Shown one piece after another: positions 12,473 through 21,111 of a stretch of 64,000 nucleotides of DNA; position 1 is the stretch's first letter, and the number at the start of each line of letters is the position of its first letter. The DNA comes from JACRCT01 sp049841135. GTDB taxonomy: Bacteria > Myxococcota > Myxococcia > Myxococcales > UBA5297. The stretch spans positions 1,798,001 through 1,862,000 of the forward strand of contig JASGHK010000004.1 of assembly GCA_049841135.1 (NCBI GenBank), in the 5' to 3' direction. Position numbers and translations under genes: made by a program. The notes under the pieces were generated by a model that was given only the letters and a program-made list of their open reading frames with translations, did not search any database and was not told where the DNA came from.

Positions 12473-15013
12473 ATGATCGACGCCTACCTGAAGCACGTGG
12501 AGGAGCGCGCAGCGCAGGGCATCCCGCCGCGCCCGCTCGACCCGCAGCAGGCCCGCGGGGTCTGCGAGTTGCTGGTCGCTCCACCCTCTGGCCGGGAGGA
12601 GCTCCTGCTCTCGCTCCTGCGCGACCGCGTCTCACCGGGCGTCGATCCGGCAGCCAAGGTGAAGGCCGAGTTCCTGGGCGCGATTGCCCGCGGCGAGAAG
12701 GCGAGCCCCGTCCTTTCCAAGAAGGAGGCGGTCCGGCTGCTGGGCACGATGCTCGGCGGCTTCAACGTCCCGCCGCTGCTCGAGGCCCTGCAGTCGAGCG
12801 AGCTGGCCGATGAGGCGGCCAAGGCCCTCTCGTCCTGCATCACGGTCTACAGAGGCCTGGACGAGGTGGTGACTCTCGCCCGGACGAACACCGCGGCGAG
12901 GAAGGTGCTGCAGAGCTGGGCCGACGCGGAGTGGTTCACCTCCAGGCCGGGTGTCCCGGAGACGATCGAGGTGCAGGTCTTCAAGGTCGAAGGCGAGATC
13001 AACACCGACGACTTCTCGCCCGCCGGCGACGCCTCGACGCGCCCGGACATCCCGCTCCACGCGCTGGCCATGGGCAAGACCCGCTTCAAGGGCGGACTGA
13101 AGGCCCTCGCCGAGCTGCGCGAGAAAGGCCTGCCGGTCGCCTTCGTGGGCGACGTGGTGGGCACCGGCAGCTCGCGCAAGAGCGCCTGCAACAGCGTGCA
13201 GTGGCACATCGGCGAGGAGATCCCGTACGTCCCGAACAAGAAGCGCGGCGGACTCATCCTCGGCGGGGTCATCGCGCCGATTTTCTTCAACACCGCCGAG
13301 GATTCCGGCGCGCTGCCCATCAAGGCCGACGTCAGCAGGCTCAGGACCGGCGACGTGATCGTCGTCGACACCCGGCGCGGCGAGATCCGCTCCCAGTCGG
13401 GCGAGCTGCTCTCCACCTTCAAGCTCGCGCCGGAGACGCTCGCCGATGAGTACCGCGCCGGCGGCCGCATCCCGCTGATCATCGGCCGGGCGTTGACCGA
13501 CCAGGCGCGCAAGGCGCTGGGGCTGCCGCCGTCGACCCTCTTCGTTCAGGCGAAGAACCCCGAGCCCAAGCCGAACCAGGGATACACCTTGGCCCAGAAG
13601 ATGGTCGGCCGCGCCTGCGCCCTGCCGGGCGTGCTGCCCGGCACCGCCTGCGAGCCGCGGATGACGACCGTCGGCTCCCAGGACACCACGGGCCCGATGA
13701 CCGCGGACGAGCTCAAGGAGCTGGCCTGCCTGAGGTTCCAGGCCCCGCTGGTGATGCAGTCCTTCTGTCACACCGCGGCCTACCCGAAGGCCGCGGACGT
13801 GAAGATGCACCGCAGCTTGCCGGGCTTCATCCAGGACCGCGGCGGCGTCTCCCTGCGGCCCGGCGACGGCGTCATCCACTCCTGGCTCAACCGCCTGCTG
13901 CTCCCCGACACCGTGGGCACCGGCGGTGACAGCCACACCCGATTCCCTATCGGCATCAGCTTCCCGGCGGGGTCAGGTCTCGTCGCGTTCGCCGCGGCGC
14001 TGGGCTTCATGCCCTTGGACATGCCCGAGAGCGTGCTGGTGCGCTTCAAGGGCCAGCTCAACCCCGGCATCACCCTGCGGGACGTGGTCAACGCCATCCC
14101 GCTGTGGGCCATCCGCGCGGGGCTGCTGACGGTCCCGAAGAAGAACAAGAAGAACGTCTTCAACGGCCGGATCCTGGAGATGGAAGGCCTGCCGGACCTC
14201 ACCGTCGAGCAGGCCTTCGAGCTGACCGACGCCGCCGCCGAGCGCAGCGCCGCCGCGGCCTGCGTCGACCTGTCCGTCGAGACGGTGGCCACCTACCTGC
14301 GCTCGAACGTCGCGCTGATGAAGAAGCTCGTCTCCGACGGCTACGGCGACCCGAAGACGCTCCAGTCCAGGGTCGAGGCGGTGGAGACGTGGCTGGCCAA
14401 GCCGGAGCTGCTGCGCGCGGACGCGAACGCCGAGTACGCCGCGGTCATCGAGATCGACCTGGCGGAGATCACCGAGCCCATCCTCGCCTGCCCCAACGAT
14501 CCCGACGACGTGAAGGTCCTGAGCGAGGTCGCCGGCACGAAGATCGACGACGTCTTCCTGGGCTCCTGCATGACCAACATCGGCCACTTCCGCGCCGCGG
14601 GCGAGCTCTGGAAGGGCGCCAAGTACACCGGCCAGGTCCGCACCTGGCTGTGCCCGCCCACGCGCATGGACCAGCAGCAGCTCAAGGAGGAGAGCTACTT
14701 CTCGGTCTACAGCGGTATCGGCGCTCGACTGGAGACGGCCGGCTGCTCGCTGTGCATGGGGAACCAGGCCCGGGTGCCGGACGGCGCGACGGTCTACTCC
14801 ACCTCGACCCGGAACTTCGACGACCGGATGGGTAACGGCGCGAAGGTCTTCCTGGGCTCCGCCGAGCTGGGTGCCCTCGCCGCGCTTCTGGGCAAGCTCC
14901 CCACGCCCGCCGAGTACTTCGACGCCTTCAGGTCGAAGATCGACCCGGTGCGCACGCAGGTCTACCGGTACCTGCAGTTCGACGCGCTGCCCGAATACCG
15001 CGCCGCGAAGTAG
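12473..15013 (+). CDS. acnB: aconitate hydratase B (bifunctional aconitase / 2-methylisocitrate dehydratase type)
   Basis: Second aconitase, 846 residues, intact. AcnB architecture is visible: an N-terminal HEAT-like helical domain (MIDAYLKHVEERAAQGIPPRPL...), then the swivelling domain placed before the catalytic domains (NTDDFSPAGDA, VGDVVGTGSSRKSACNS), then domains with GGDSHTRFPIGISFPAGSG and cluster cysteines in GSCMTNIGHFR and AGCSLCMGNQARV. It runs in the TCA cycle, and in many proteobacteria also in the methylcitrate route. It is transcribed divergently from acnA with a 238-base shared upstream region (12235-12472). A strong hairpin at 15032-15062 closes the unit. Confidence 0.96.
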   Translation: MIDAYLKHVEERAAQGIPPRPLDPQQARGVCELLVAPPSGREELLLSLLRDRVSPGVDPAAKVKAEFLGAIARGEKASPVLSKKEAVRLLGTMLGGFNVPPLLEALQSSELADEAAKALSSCITVYRGLDEVVTLARTNTAARKVLQSWADAEWFTSRPGVPETIEVQVFKVEGEINTDDFSPAGDASTRPDIPLHALAMGKTRFKGGLKALAELREKGLPVAFVGDVVGTGSSRKSACNSVQWHIGEEIPYVPNKKRGGLILGGVIAPIFFNTAEDSGALPIKADVSRLRTGDVIVVDTRRGEIRSQSGELLSTFKLAPETLADEYRAGGRIPLIIGRALTDQARKALGLPPSTLFVQAKNPEPKPNQGYTLAQKMVGRACALPGVLPGTACEPRMTTVGSQDTTGPMTADELKELACLRFQAPLVMQSFCHTAAYPKAADVKMHRSLPGFIQDRGGVSLRPGDGVIHSWLNRLLLPDTVGTGGDSHTRFPIGISFPAGSGLVAFAAALGFMPLDMPESVLVRFKGQLNPGITLRDVVNAIPLWAIRAGLLTVPKKNKKNVFNGRILEMEGLPDLTVEQAFELTDAAAERSAAAACVDLSVETVATYLRSNVALMKKLVSDGYGDPKTLQSRVEAVETWLAKPELLRADANAEYAAVIEIDLAEITEPILACPNDPDDVKVLSEVAGTKIDDVFLGSCMTNIGHFRAAGELWKGAKYTGQVRTWLCPPTRMDQQQLKEESYFSVYSGIGARLETAGCSLCMGNQARVPDGATVYSTSTRNFDDRMGNGAKVFLGSAELGALAALLGKLPTPAEYFDAFRSKIDPVRTQVYRYLQFDALPEYRAAK

Positions 15014-15031
15014 CGAAGTCGGGGCATGCGA

Positions 15032-15062
15032 AAGGCCTTCGGGAGAGCTTTCCGAAGGCCTT
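15032..15062 (+). terminator. intrinsic-type hairpin after acnB
   Basis: Arms aaggccttcgg and ccgaaggcctt pair perfectly around a 9-base loop, 18 bases after the acnB stop. It is followed by tcgaattcc without a clear T-tract. Confidence 0.75.
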
Positions 15063-15529
15063 CGAATTCCCCGACATCCAGCGCGAGCGACGACTCCGCG
15101 GCGCTTCTTGCCGTTACCGGACGGTGACGACAGAAATCACGAATTGCCCCCCATGTATGGGTATGCCGACTGTTTTGCACTCGGCACCGGCTAGCCGAAA
15201 CGATGGGCCGCGGGACCGGCGGGTCGGGGCCCGACTGTTACCTGGAGGTAGCGGTTATTGCTCGCCTCCCCCCGATTGAGCGGCATCATTGCCGAGTGCT
15301 GAACGACCGGGCACTCCATCTGCTTCCCAGCGGGCTGGAGCCCAGCCGGCCAGCCAATCTTGAGGCCTGTATTTACAGGGGGTTGTGAGGCCTCATCGCG
15401 GGCGCGCGGTGCGTTTTGGCGCTTCCCATCCGGGGATACCCAGGACCGCCGGCGACTCTGGCAGGGATTCTTGAGTACAGCCGCCCGCGAGTGAGGAGCG
15501 CTGTGTCTTTTCTGACGGAGGAGAACAAC
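15063..15529 (+). promoter_or_regulatory. long leader upstream of the decaheme cytochrome gene, with an inverted repeat
   Basis: A 467-base non-coding stretch between the acnB terminator and the cytochrome start, less GC-rich than its surroundings. It contains a perfect dyad CCTGTA-tt-TACAGG at 15366-15379, a GGAGG...CCTCC hairpin near 15247-15275, and a consensus-strength ribosome binding site (ggaggag at about 15518) before the ATG. I could not match it to a known riboswitch class. Confidence 0.5.
15366..15379. promoter_or_regulatory. inverted repeat CCTGTA-N2-TACAGG, candidate operator
   Basis: Perfect 6+6 dyad about 150 bases before the cytochrome start codon, in the only non-coding region that could control that gene. 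The binding protein is unknown. Confidence 0.5.
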
Positions 15530-18178
15530 ATGCAGGTTGACGTCAAAAACCGCCCGGGCCTGGCGATGGTTTCCGTGGCGGCCGTTTCGATGCTGCTCGC
15601 GCTGTCTGGTTGCAAGGGCGACAAGGGTGACACTGGTTCCGAGGGTCCTCCGGGCCCCGCAGGACCTTCCGGTGAAGCCTGCACGGTCTCCGACGCCGCT
15701 GGCGGCAAGACCGTCACCTGTCCCGACGGCACCACGGTCACGCTGCCCAACGGCAAGGACGGCACCAACGGCGCCGACGGCCAGAACTGCACCGTGGCCA
15801 CCAACACCGACGGCACCAAGACCATCACCTGCGGCGCGACGTCGGTCGTCATCACCGACGGCACCACGGGCGCCACCGGCGCCACGGGCGCGACCGGTGC
15901 CAACGGCGAGAACTGCACGCTGTCCGAGGCCAACGGCGTCAAGACCGTGACCTGCCCCGACGGCTCCACCTTCACCGTCGCCGACGGCACGGACGGCGAG
16001 AACTGCACCGTCACCGAGGCCAACGGCGTCAAGACCATCTCCTGCCCCGGCGGCTCCACCGTCACGATCTCCGACGGCAAGGACGCCGTCCTCCCGGCCG
16101 GCGCCGGCGCCCTGGTCACCGTCCAGTCGGCGTCCCTGTCGGCGACCGAGGCCAAGGTCACCTTCAAGATCACGGACCTCGCGGGCAACCCGATCGATCT
16201 CCTCGCGGAGAAGCTCTCGGTGCGCTTCATGCTCGCCGCCCGCGACGCGACCTCTGGCGTCTACACCTCGCTCTACACCACCACCAACACCGGCGCCCCG
16301 TACGTCGACGGCGCGGGCGTGACCCAGCAGCCCAAGGTCGCCTCGAACGCCAACGCCACCTCCAAGACGGGCGACGTCACCAAGGACTACACCAAGGTCT
16401 CCGACGGCGTCTTCACCTACACCTTCCCCACCGCTGGCCGCGCCGCCCCGAACCTTGCGCTCGACCACACCATCTCCGTCTTCGGCGCGCGCACCTTCGA
16501 TGGCGTCAGCTACCCCTTCAGCACCAGCTACCACTTCAACCCCACCAGCGGTCTGGCCGTCGCCAAGCGTGAAGTCGTCAGCGACGCGTCCTGCAACAAG
16601 TGCCATGACAAGCTCCAGGCCCACGGCACCCGCCGCGGCGTCGAGCTGTGCCTGACCTGCCACTCGCCCCAGACCATGGACGTCGAGACCGGCAACACCA
16701 TGGACATGCGGGTGATGGTCCACAAGATCCACCGCGGCGCGCAGACCGGCGACTCCCCGGCCTGGAAGTACGAGGTGGTCGGCTACCAGCAGTCCTTCTT
16801 GGACTTCAGCCACGTCGTCTTCGCCGCCCCGGGCAACACCGCGCGCAACTGCACCGCCTGCCACCAGGGCGCCGACGCCGACAACTACAAGACCCAGCCC
16901 ACCATCGCGGCCTGCGGCTCGTGCCACTACACCGTGGACTTCGTGACCGGCACCAACCACATGGCCGGCGCCAAGGCGGACGGCACCTGCGCCGGCTGCC
17001 ACGCCGACGCGGACATCGTGAAGTACCACTCGCCGCTGTACGACACCGCGTCCAACACGCTCTTCCTGGGCAAGAACCTCGTCGTGAAGATCGACGACGT
17101 GACCAACGTGGTCGCCGGCGGCACGCCGACCATCAAGTTCACCATCACCGTGGACGGCCAGCCCTTCGACGTGCTCACCAACGTCACGCAGATGGGCACC
17201 TTCCGCTTCAGCGTCGCCGGCCCGGCCTCCGACTTCGGCGGCGCAGGCAAGCCCGCCGCCATCGGCTACGCCCAGACCGCCAGCATCACCACCGCCGCCG
17301 CCGCCACCGCCGCGCACCTCACCTCGACGGGCACCGCCGGCCAGTTCACCATCGACGGCCCGGCGCTCGCCGCGGACGCCGCTGGCACCATGGCCTTCGG
17401 CGTCGAGGCGTACATCAAGGAGACCATCGGCACGGTCACCAAGAACTGGAACGCCAAGGACGCCTCGGTCGTCTACCGCGCCATCGGTGGCGGCACCGCC
17501 GTCGCGCGCCGCGAGATCGTGGACGACGCCAAGTGCAACGCCTGCCACGTGGACCTGGGCTTCCACTCCAACTCCAGCCGCCACAACGCCCGCTACTGCG
17601 CGTTCTGCCACAACCCGAACAACGTCAACGAGGAGCGCCGGTCGCGCTTCGAGATGATGCCCGACGACGCGACGGCCCACTGGAGCGTCACCCCCGAGTC
17701 CGTCAACCTCGCCACGATGGTCCACAAGATCCACATGGGCGCCGAGCTGGCCAACCCGTACACCCTCGGCGGCAACCCCGCGCCGACCGCCGCCAACCCC
17801 GCCGGCAACCAGAGCACCGCCACCGGCGCCTACCCCGGCGACATCGGCAACTGCCTCGGCTGCCACAAGGCGGGCACCTTCGGTCTGCCGAAGGAGGACC
17901 TGCTGCCCACCAAGATGGAGACCTGGACCTGCTCCGAGGACCCGACCACCGACACCGACAACTACTGCACGGGCACCTCGTACGCCGTGACCGACACCCA
18001 GTTCATCCCGCCGCAGTCCAGCGCGTGCGGCAGCTGCCACGACAGCGACGCGGTCAAGGGCCACATGATGCTCAACACCTACATGATGAGCCCGACCGAG
18101 CCGATCGAGACCTGCGCCGTCTGCCATGGCGCCGGCAAGGACCTCGACCCGCTCAAGGTGCACAAGGCGCGGCCGTAG
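15530..18178 (+). CDS. OmcA/MtrC-family decaheme c-type cytochrome lipoprotein with collagen-like N-terminal stalk
   Basis: Outer-surface multiheme cytochrome of the kind used for electron transfer to minerals or other extracellular acceptors; 882 residues. The signal peptide ends in lipobox LSGC near residue 27. Seven G-x-y triplets follow (GDKGDTGSEGPPGPAGPSG), then Cys-flanked repeats of the type NCTVTEANGVKTISC separated by GATGATGA-like spacers, to about residue 185. Two beta-rich domains alternate with two five-heme clusters. The ten CxxCH motifs in order are CNKCH, CLTCH, CTACH, CGSCH, CAGCH, CNACH, CAFCH, CLGCH, CGSCH and CAVCH. The start is the ATG with ggaggag upstream. No MtrA/MtrB-type partner is nearby, so the porin conduit must be elsewhere. 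A hairpin at 18210-18243 ends the unit. Confidence 0.93.
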   Translation: MQVDVKNRPGLAMVSVAAVSMLLALSGCKGDKGDTGSEGPPGPAGPSGEACTVSDAAGGKTVTCPDGTTVTLPNGKDGTNGADGQNCTVATNTDGTKTITCGATSVVITDGTTGATGATGATGANGENCTLSEANGVKTVTCPDGSTFTVADGTDGENCTVTEANGVKTISCPGGSTVTISDGKDAVLPAGAGALVTVQSASLSATEAKVTFKITDLAGNPIDLLAEKLSVRFMLAARDATSGVYTSLYTTTNTGAPYVDGAGVTQQPKVASNANATSKTGDVTKDYTKVSDGVFTYTFPTAGRAAPNLALDHTISVFGARTFDGVSYPFSTSYHFNPTSGLAVAKREVVSDASCNKCHDKLQAHGTRRGVELCLTCHSPQTMDVETGNTMDMRVMVHKIHRGAQTGDSPAWKYEVVGYQQSFLDFSHVVFAAPGNTARNCTACHQGADADNYKTQPTIAACGSCHYTVDFVTGTNHMAGAKADGTCAGCHADADIVKYHSPLYDTASNTLFLGKNLVVKIDDVTNVVAGGTPTIKFTITVDGQPFDVLTNVTQMGTFRFSVAGPASDFGGAGKPAAIGYAQTASITTAAAATAAHLTSTGTAGQFTIDGPALAADAAGTMAFGVEAYIKETIGTVTKNWNAKDASVVYRAIGGGTAVARREIVDDAKCNACHVDLGFHSNSSRHNARYCAFCHNPNNVNEERRSRFEMMPDDATAHWSVTPESVNLATMVHKIHMGAELANPYTLGGNPAPTAANPAGNQSTATGAYPGDIGNCLGCHKAGTFGLPKEDLLPTKMETWTCSEDPTTDTDNYCTGTSYAVTDTQFIPPQSSACGSCHDSDAVKGHMMLNTYMMSPTEPIETCAVCHGAGKDLDPLKVHKARP

Positions 18179-18209
18179 CCGGCTAGCAGCCTAGGCAACC
18201 CGCAACAGA

Positions 18210-18243
18210 CCACGGCCCGGCGCCTCGCGGCGTCGGGCCGTGG
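18210..18243 (+). terminator. strong hairpin after the decaheme cytochrome gene
   Basis: Arms ccacggcccg and cgggccgtgg pair perfectly, extended inward by a further near-perfect 5 pairs around a 4-base loop. They are followed by tgttt. It lies about 30 bases after the stop. Confidence 0.8.
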
Positions 18244-18286
18244 TGTTTCGTACGACCGCGCGCGCGGTGGTAGAAGACGGCCGACC

Positions 18287-20231
18287 ATGGGTTCGCCGAC
18301 CGCCACCGTCACCACCATTCCCTGCTCGTTCCGCTGGAACGGCCCTTCGGGCCAGCGGGTGGAGCTGGCCGGCGACTTCCCGGACTGGACCCGTCCCACT
18401 CCGATGGCCGAGGTCTCGAAGGGTCTGTACGCCTGCGAGCTCGACCTGGAGCCGGGGGTCTACCGCTACAAGTTCCTGGTCAACGGGCTGGCCTGGGTGC
18501 GCGACCCGACGGCCCGGCTCGACCGCGGCGAGGTCTTCGAGAACAACCTCATGGTCGTCGGCGGTACGGCGCCGCCCTTGCTCTTCGCCCCCGACCGCCG
18601 CCACGTACGCCTCACCGAGGAAGGGCGCGCCGTCTTCCACCTCGAGGTCGCCGACCGCACCTGCGAGCCCTCGCACGTGTGGATCCAGGACGACCCCAAG
18701 GACCCGCGGCGCCGGGTCTTCGCGCCGCTCGAGGTCCAGGCCAGCCGCGGCGACTGGCGGCTCCTGCGCGCCGAGGCGCAGCTGGGCCCGCTCAAGCCGC
18801 GCACCCGGCCCACCTTCGGCTTCAGCGGCGCGCCCGAGCACTACTTCCAGCTGCCCGAGCCCCGCTCCTCGCGCGCGCGCCCGCCGGGCTGGCCCGCCAG
18901 CGCGCTCTTCTACGACATCGTCGTCGACCGCTGGCTGCGGGGCGCTGGCTCACCGGCCTCGCCGACCGTGCGGTCCCGGAGGGCGCCCTCGACCGCGCAG
19001 ACCTGCTACGGCGGCGACCTCGACGGCGTCCGCGAGAGCCTGGGCTACCTGCAGGGGCTGGGAGTGGGGGCGCTGCTGCTCAGCCCCGTCCAGCCCTCCC
19101 CCTCGCCGCTGCGGCGCGCGTCCACCGACCTGCTCGGAGTGGATCCGGCTCTGGGTGGGGACGCCGCGCTCACCCGGCTGCTCGACGACGCGCACGGCCG
19201 CGGGATGAAGGTGGTGGTGGACTTCGCCGCCACCCGCGTCCACCCCTCTCACCCGGCCTACCAGGACGTGCTCGAGCGGCGCCGGCGCTCGCGCTTCGCG
19301 CCGTGGTTCCGGGTCGACCTGAGCACCGAGGGGCTCAAGACTCCGCGGCTCGACCTCGCCGAGGGCAGCCCGGCCCGGCGCTATGCGCTCAAGGCCGCCG
19401 AGAGCCTGGCGAGCCGTGGGGTCGACGGCCTGCGGCTGTGCGAGCTGGACGACGCGCCGGCGGACTTCTGGGCCGAGCTCCGCTTCCGGCTGCGCGGCAA
19501 GCACCCCGACCTGCTGCTCGTCGGGGACGTCCGGGGCGACAACCCCGCGCGCTTCGCGGAGGACCGCGGCGCCGACCTCGCCACCGACTTCCAGCACCGC
19601 CAGGCCATGCTGGCCTTCTTCGCGCGAGGAGGCGAGGACGCGGCTGGGTTCTGGCAGCGCACCAGCTTCGACCGCTTCCGCGCGGGCCCCTTCGACCCGG
19701 GCTTCTTCCTGCTCTTCCTCGACCATCCCGACACTACGCGGTTCCTCTCCCAGGCCGTCCTCTACGACCGCCTCCGCCTGGCGCTGACCTACCTCTTCGT
19801 GCGTCCCGAGCCGATCGCCCTGCAGTACGGCACCGAGCTGGGGCTGGCCGGGACGGCTCCCGGCTCCGGCGACGAGGACGTCTGGCCCGAGCGGCTGCCG
19901 ATGCCTGCCCTCGGGGCGGAGCCCAACCAGACCCAGCGGCTCATCGCCACCCTGGCCAGGCTGCGGCGCGAGCTCGAGCCGCTGCGCGCCGGCCGGCTGC
20001 GGCTGGTGCGGGCCCAGGGCCGCATGCTGGTGATCGACCGCGTCGGGCAGGGCTCGACCGTGCGCGTCTGGCTGAATGCCGGCAGCGAGGCGATGCCGGT
20101 CTCCGACATCCCCGAGCCTGCCGAGGCTCTTGCTCTCGGTGAACGATCCGGGCGCACGCCGGGACTCGGTGCTCCCCAGCGGCGCCGCCAGGCTGCTCGC
20201 CTTCCCGGCCTCGCCCATGACCCTCGCCTAG
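18287..20231 (+). CDS. CBM48 + GH13 alpha-amylase-fold protein lacking canonical catalytic residues; one frameshift
   Basis: Repaired length about 647 residues. An N-terminal CBM48/AMPK-type glycogen-binding domain (residues 8-80: FRWNGPSGQRVELAGDFPDW, GVYRYKFLVNG) precedes a GH13 barrel like cyclomaltodextrinase or neopullulanase (ALFYDIVVDRW, GGDLDGVRESLGYL). Canonical sites are lost. Region II reads GVDGLRLCELDD, with Cys385 where the nucleophile Asp should be. Region III reads LLVGDVRG, with Asp414 in place of the acid/base Glu. Region I has TRVH instead of the N-H pair, and region IV has DHPD. The frame breaks at gaggctc (20123-20129). Reading gagctc restores AELLLSVNDPGARRD and a natural stop at 20229. 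Without repair the frame runs on through the neighbouring gene. Probably a binding or regulatory pseudoenzyme. Confidence 0.82.
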
Positions 20232-20278
20232 AGGTCGAGGCTCGCCCGCGCAGAGTCGCCTCGGAGCCCAGAGCGGGT

Positions 20279-20322
20279 TCCCCCTCTCCGCTTGCCGGAG
20301 CTGCCGGAGAGGGGTCGGGGGG
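20279..20322. repeat. CCCTCTCCG...CGGAGAGGG dispersed repeat, copy 1
   Basis: Imperfect inverted repeat with core ccctctccgcttgccggag followed by agaggggtcgggg. A closely similar element is at 49086-49124, and a diverged one lies inside a coding sequence at 50108-50158. It is non-coding here. Confidence 0.6.
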
Positions 20323-20332
20323 TATAGACACC

Positions 20333-20367
20333 GAGGCCGGACCCGGGCGCCTGCCCGGTCCGGCCTC
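20333..20367. terminator. bidirectional hairpin between convergent genes
   Basis: Arms gaggccggacc and ggtccggcctc pair perfectly, with an inner gggc/gccc stem. It is placed between the ends of the GH13-like gene (plus) and the XRE regulator (minus), so it could serve both. Confidence 0.75.
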
Positions 20368-20404
20368 GTTCGTCGGCTCGTCTTGCCCGAAGTCTGCCGC
20401 CAGC

Positions 20405-20929
20405 CTACTTGGTGCCCTTCTGGCGCAGCTTGCGGCGGTAGTGCGAAGGGCACAGGCCCTTGGCGAGCAGCGGGCGGTTGCAGCCGGGGATGCTGCAGCG
20501 GCGGCTGGCCGGAACCCGCTGCTCCACCGCGACCGCGCTCACCTCGGGCAGCTCGTACATCGCGCGCCCCACCGAGATGAGCTGCTCCACCTGGCGGCGG
20601 GACAGGTGCGCGCCACGGGCGAAGTCGACCAGCTTGCGGAAGTACCCGTCGTCGATGGGCGGCTCGTTCTCGGTCCGGAACAATTCCGAGATCGGGATAT
20701 CCAGAGCTCGTGCAACCTCGAACAGCGTCTCATAGCTGGGGCTGCGCTCGGCCCGCTCGATCATGGAGATGAACGACACCGAGATGCCAGAGCGCAGGGC
20801 GAGGTCGGCCTGGGTCATCGCATGGCGCTTGCGCCACATGCGGATCTGGTCTGCGAGCGCCTTGAGCATCTCCGAGGCGTTGGGGACCACGGGTTCCGCC
20901 TTCGCCGCGGTGGCCGTCCGGGCTTTCAT
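20405..20929 (-). CDS. XRE-family transcriptional regulator with C-terminal zinc-knuckle-like tail
   Basis: DNA-binding regulator of 174 residues. A Cro/CI-type helix-turn-helix spans about residues 22-78 (LADQIRMWRKRHAMTQADLA, ALRSGISVSFISMIERAERSPSYETLFEVARALD). A helical middle region follows. The C-terminus has CSIPGCNRPLLAKGLCPSHY, which looks like a CxxxxC...CxxH zinc knuckle. Two ATGs are possible. The ATG at 20929 is preferred because AAAGGAGA ends 7 bases before it, while the ATG at 20935 would sit on the Shine-Dalgarno. A good sigma-70-type promoter is visible upstream (20975-21003). The related knuckle recurs in the protein at 62008-62418. The target is unknown; the divergent GH57-like gene is the nearest candidate. 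Confidence 0.88.
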   Translation of the reverse strand: MKARTATAAKAEPVVPNASEMLKALADQIRMWRKRHAMTQADLALRSGISVSFISMIERAERSPSYETLFEVARALDIPISELFRTENEPPIDDGYFRKLVDFARGAHLSRRQVEQLISVGRAMYELPEVSAVAVEQRVPASRRCSIPGCNRPLLAKGLCPSHYRRKLRQKGTK

Positions 20930-20974
20930 AGACATTCTCCTTTGCGTTCAACGGGAAAAGAATCTTTCAACGTC

Positions 20975-21003
20975 TATGTACCGCAGACAACGCCGATTGA
21001 CAA
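20975..21003 (-). promoter_or_regulatory. sigma-70-type promoter for the XRE regulator
   Basis: On the minus strand TTGTCA and TACATA are separated by 17 bases, in an unusually AT-rich patch 46 bases before the preferred start codon. Confidence 0.65.
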
Positions 21004-21111
21004 CCGAATGTTCGCACCCACAGAGCACCGACTAACTCGCAAAGAAGACTCGGCCGATTCGAGCGGGCGGTACGGAGTCGGCGTTGGGCCGGCAGTCCCT
21101 ACCTTCCGGCC

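Noticed and set aside
15100..15420. Possible cyclic-di-GMP (GEMM) or other riboswitch in the cytochrome leader
   Set aside because: I looked for the conserved GEMM core and its tetraloop/receptor arrangement and could not align it. Only generic hairpins and the dyad are supported.
15450..15480. Sigma-54-like promoter (TGGCAG...TTGA) before the decaheme gene
   Set aside because: The spacing between the GG and TTG elements is one base too long and the -12 GC is replaced by GA.
15191..18163. A 990-residue open frame on the minus strand opposite the decaheme cytochrome
   Set aside because: Gly/Val/Ala-rich shadow of a high-GC gene. The plus strand encodes ten ordered heme motifs, a signal peptide and a good RBS.
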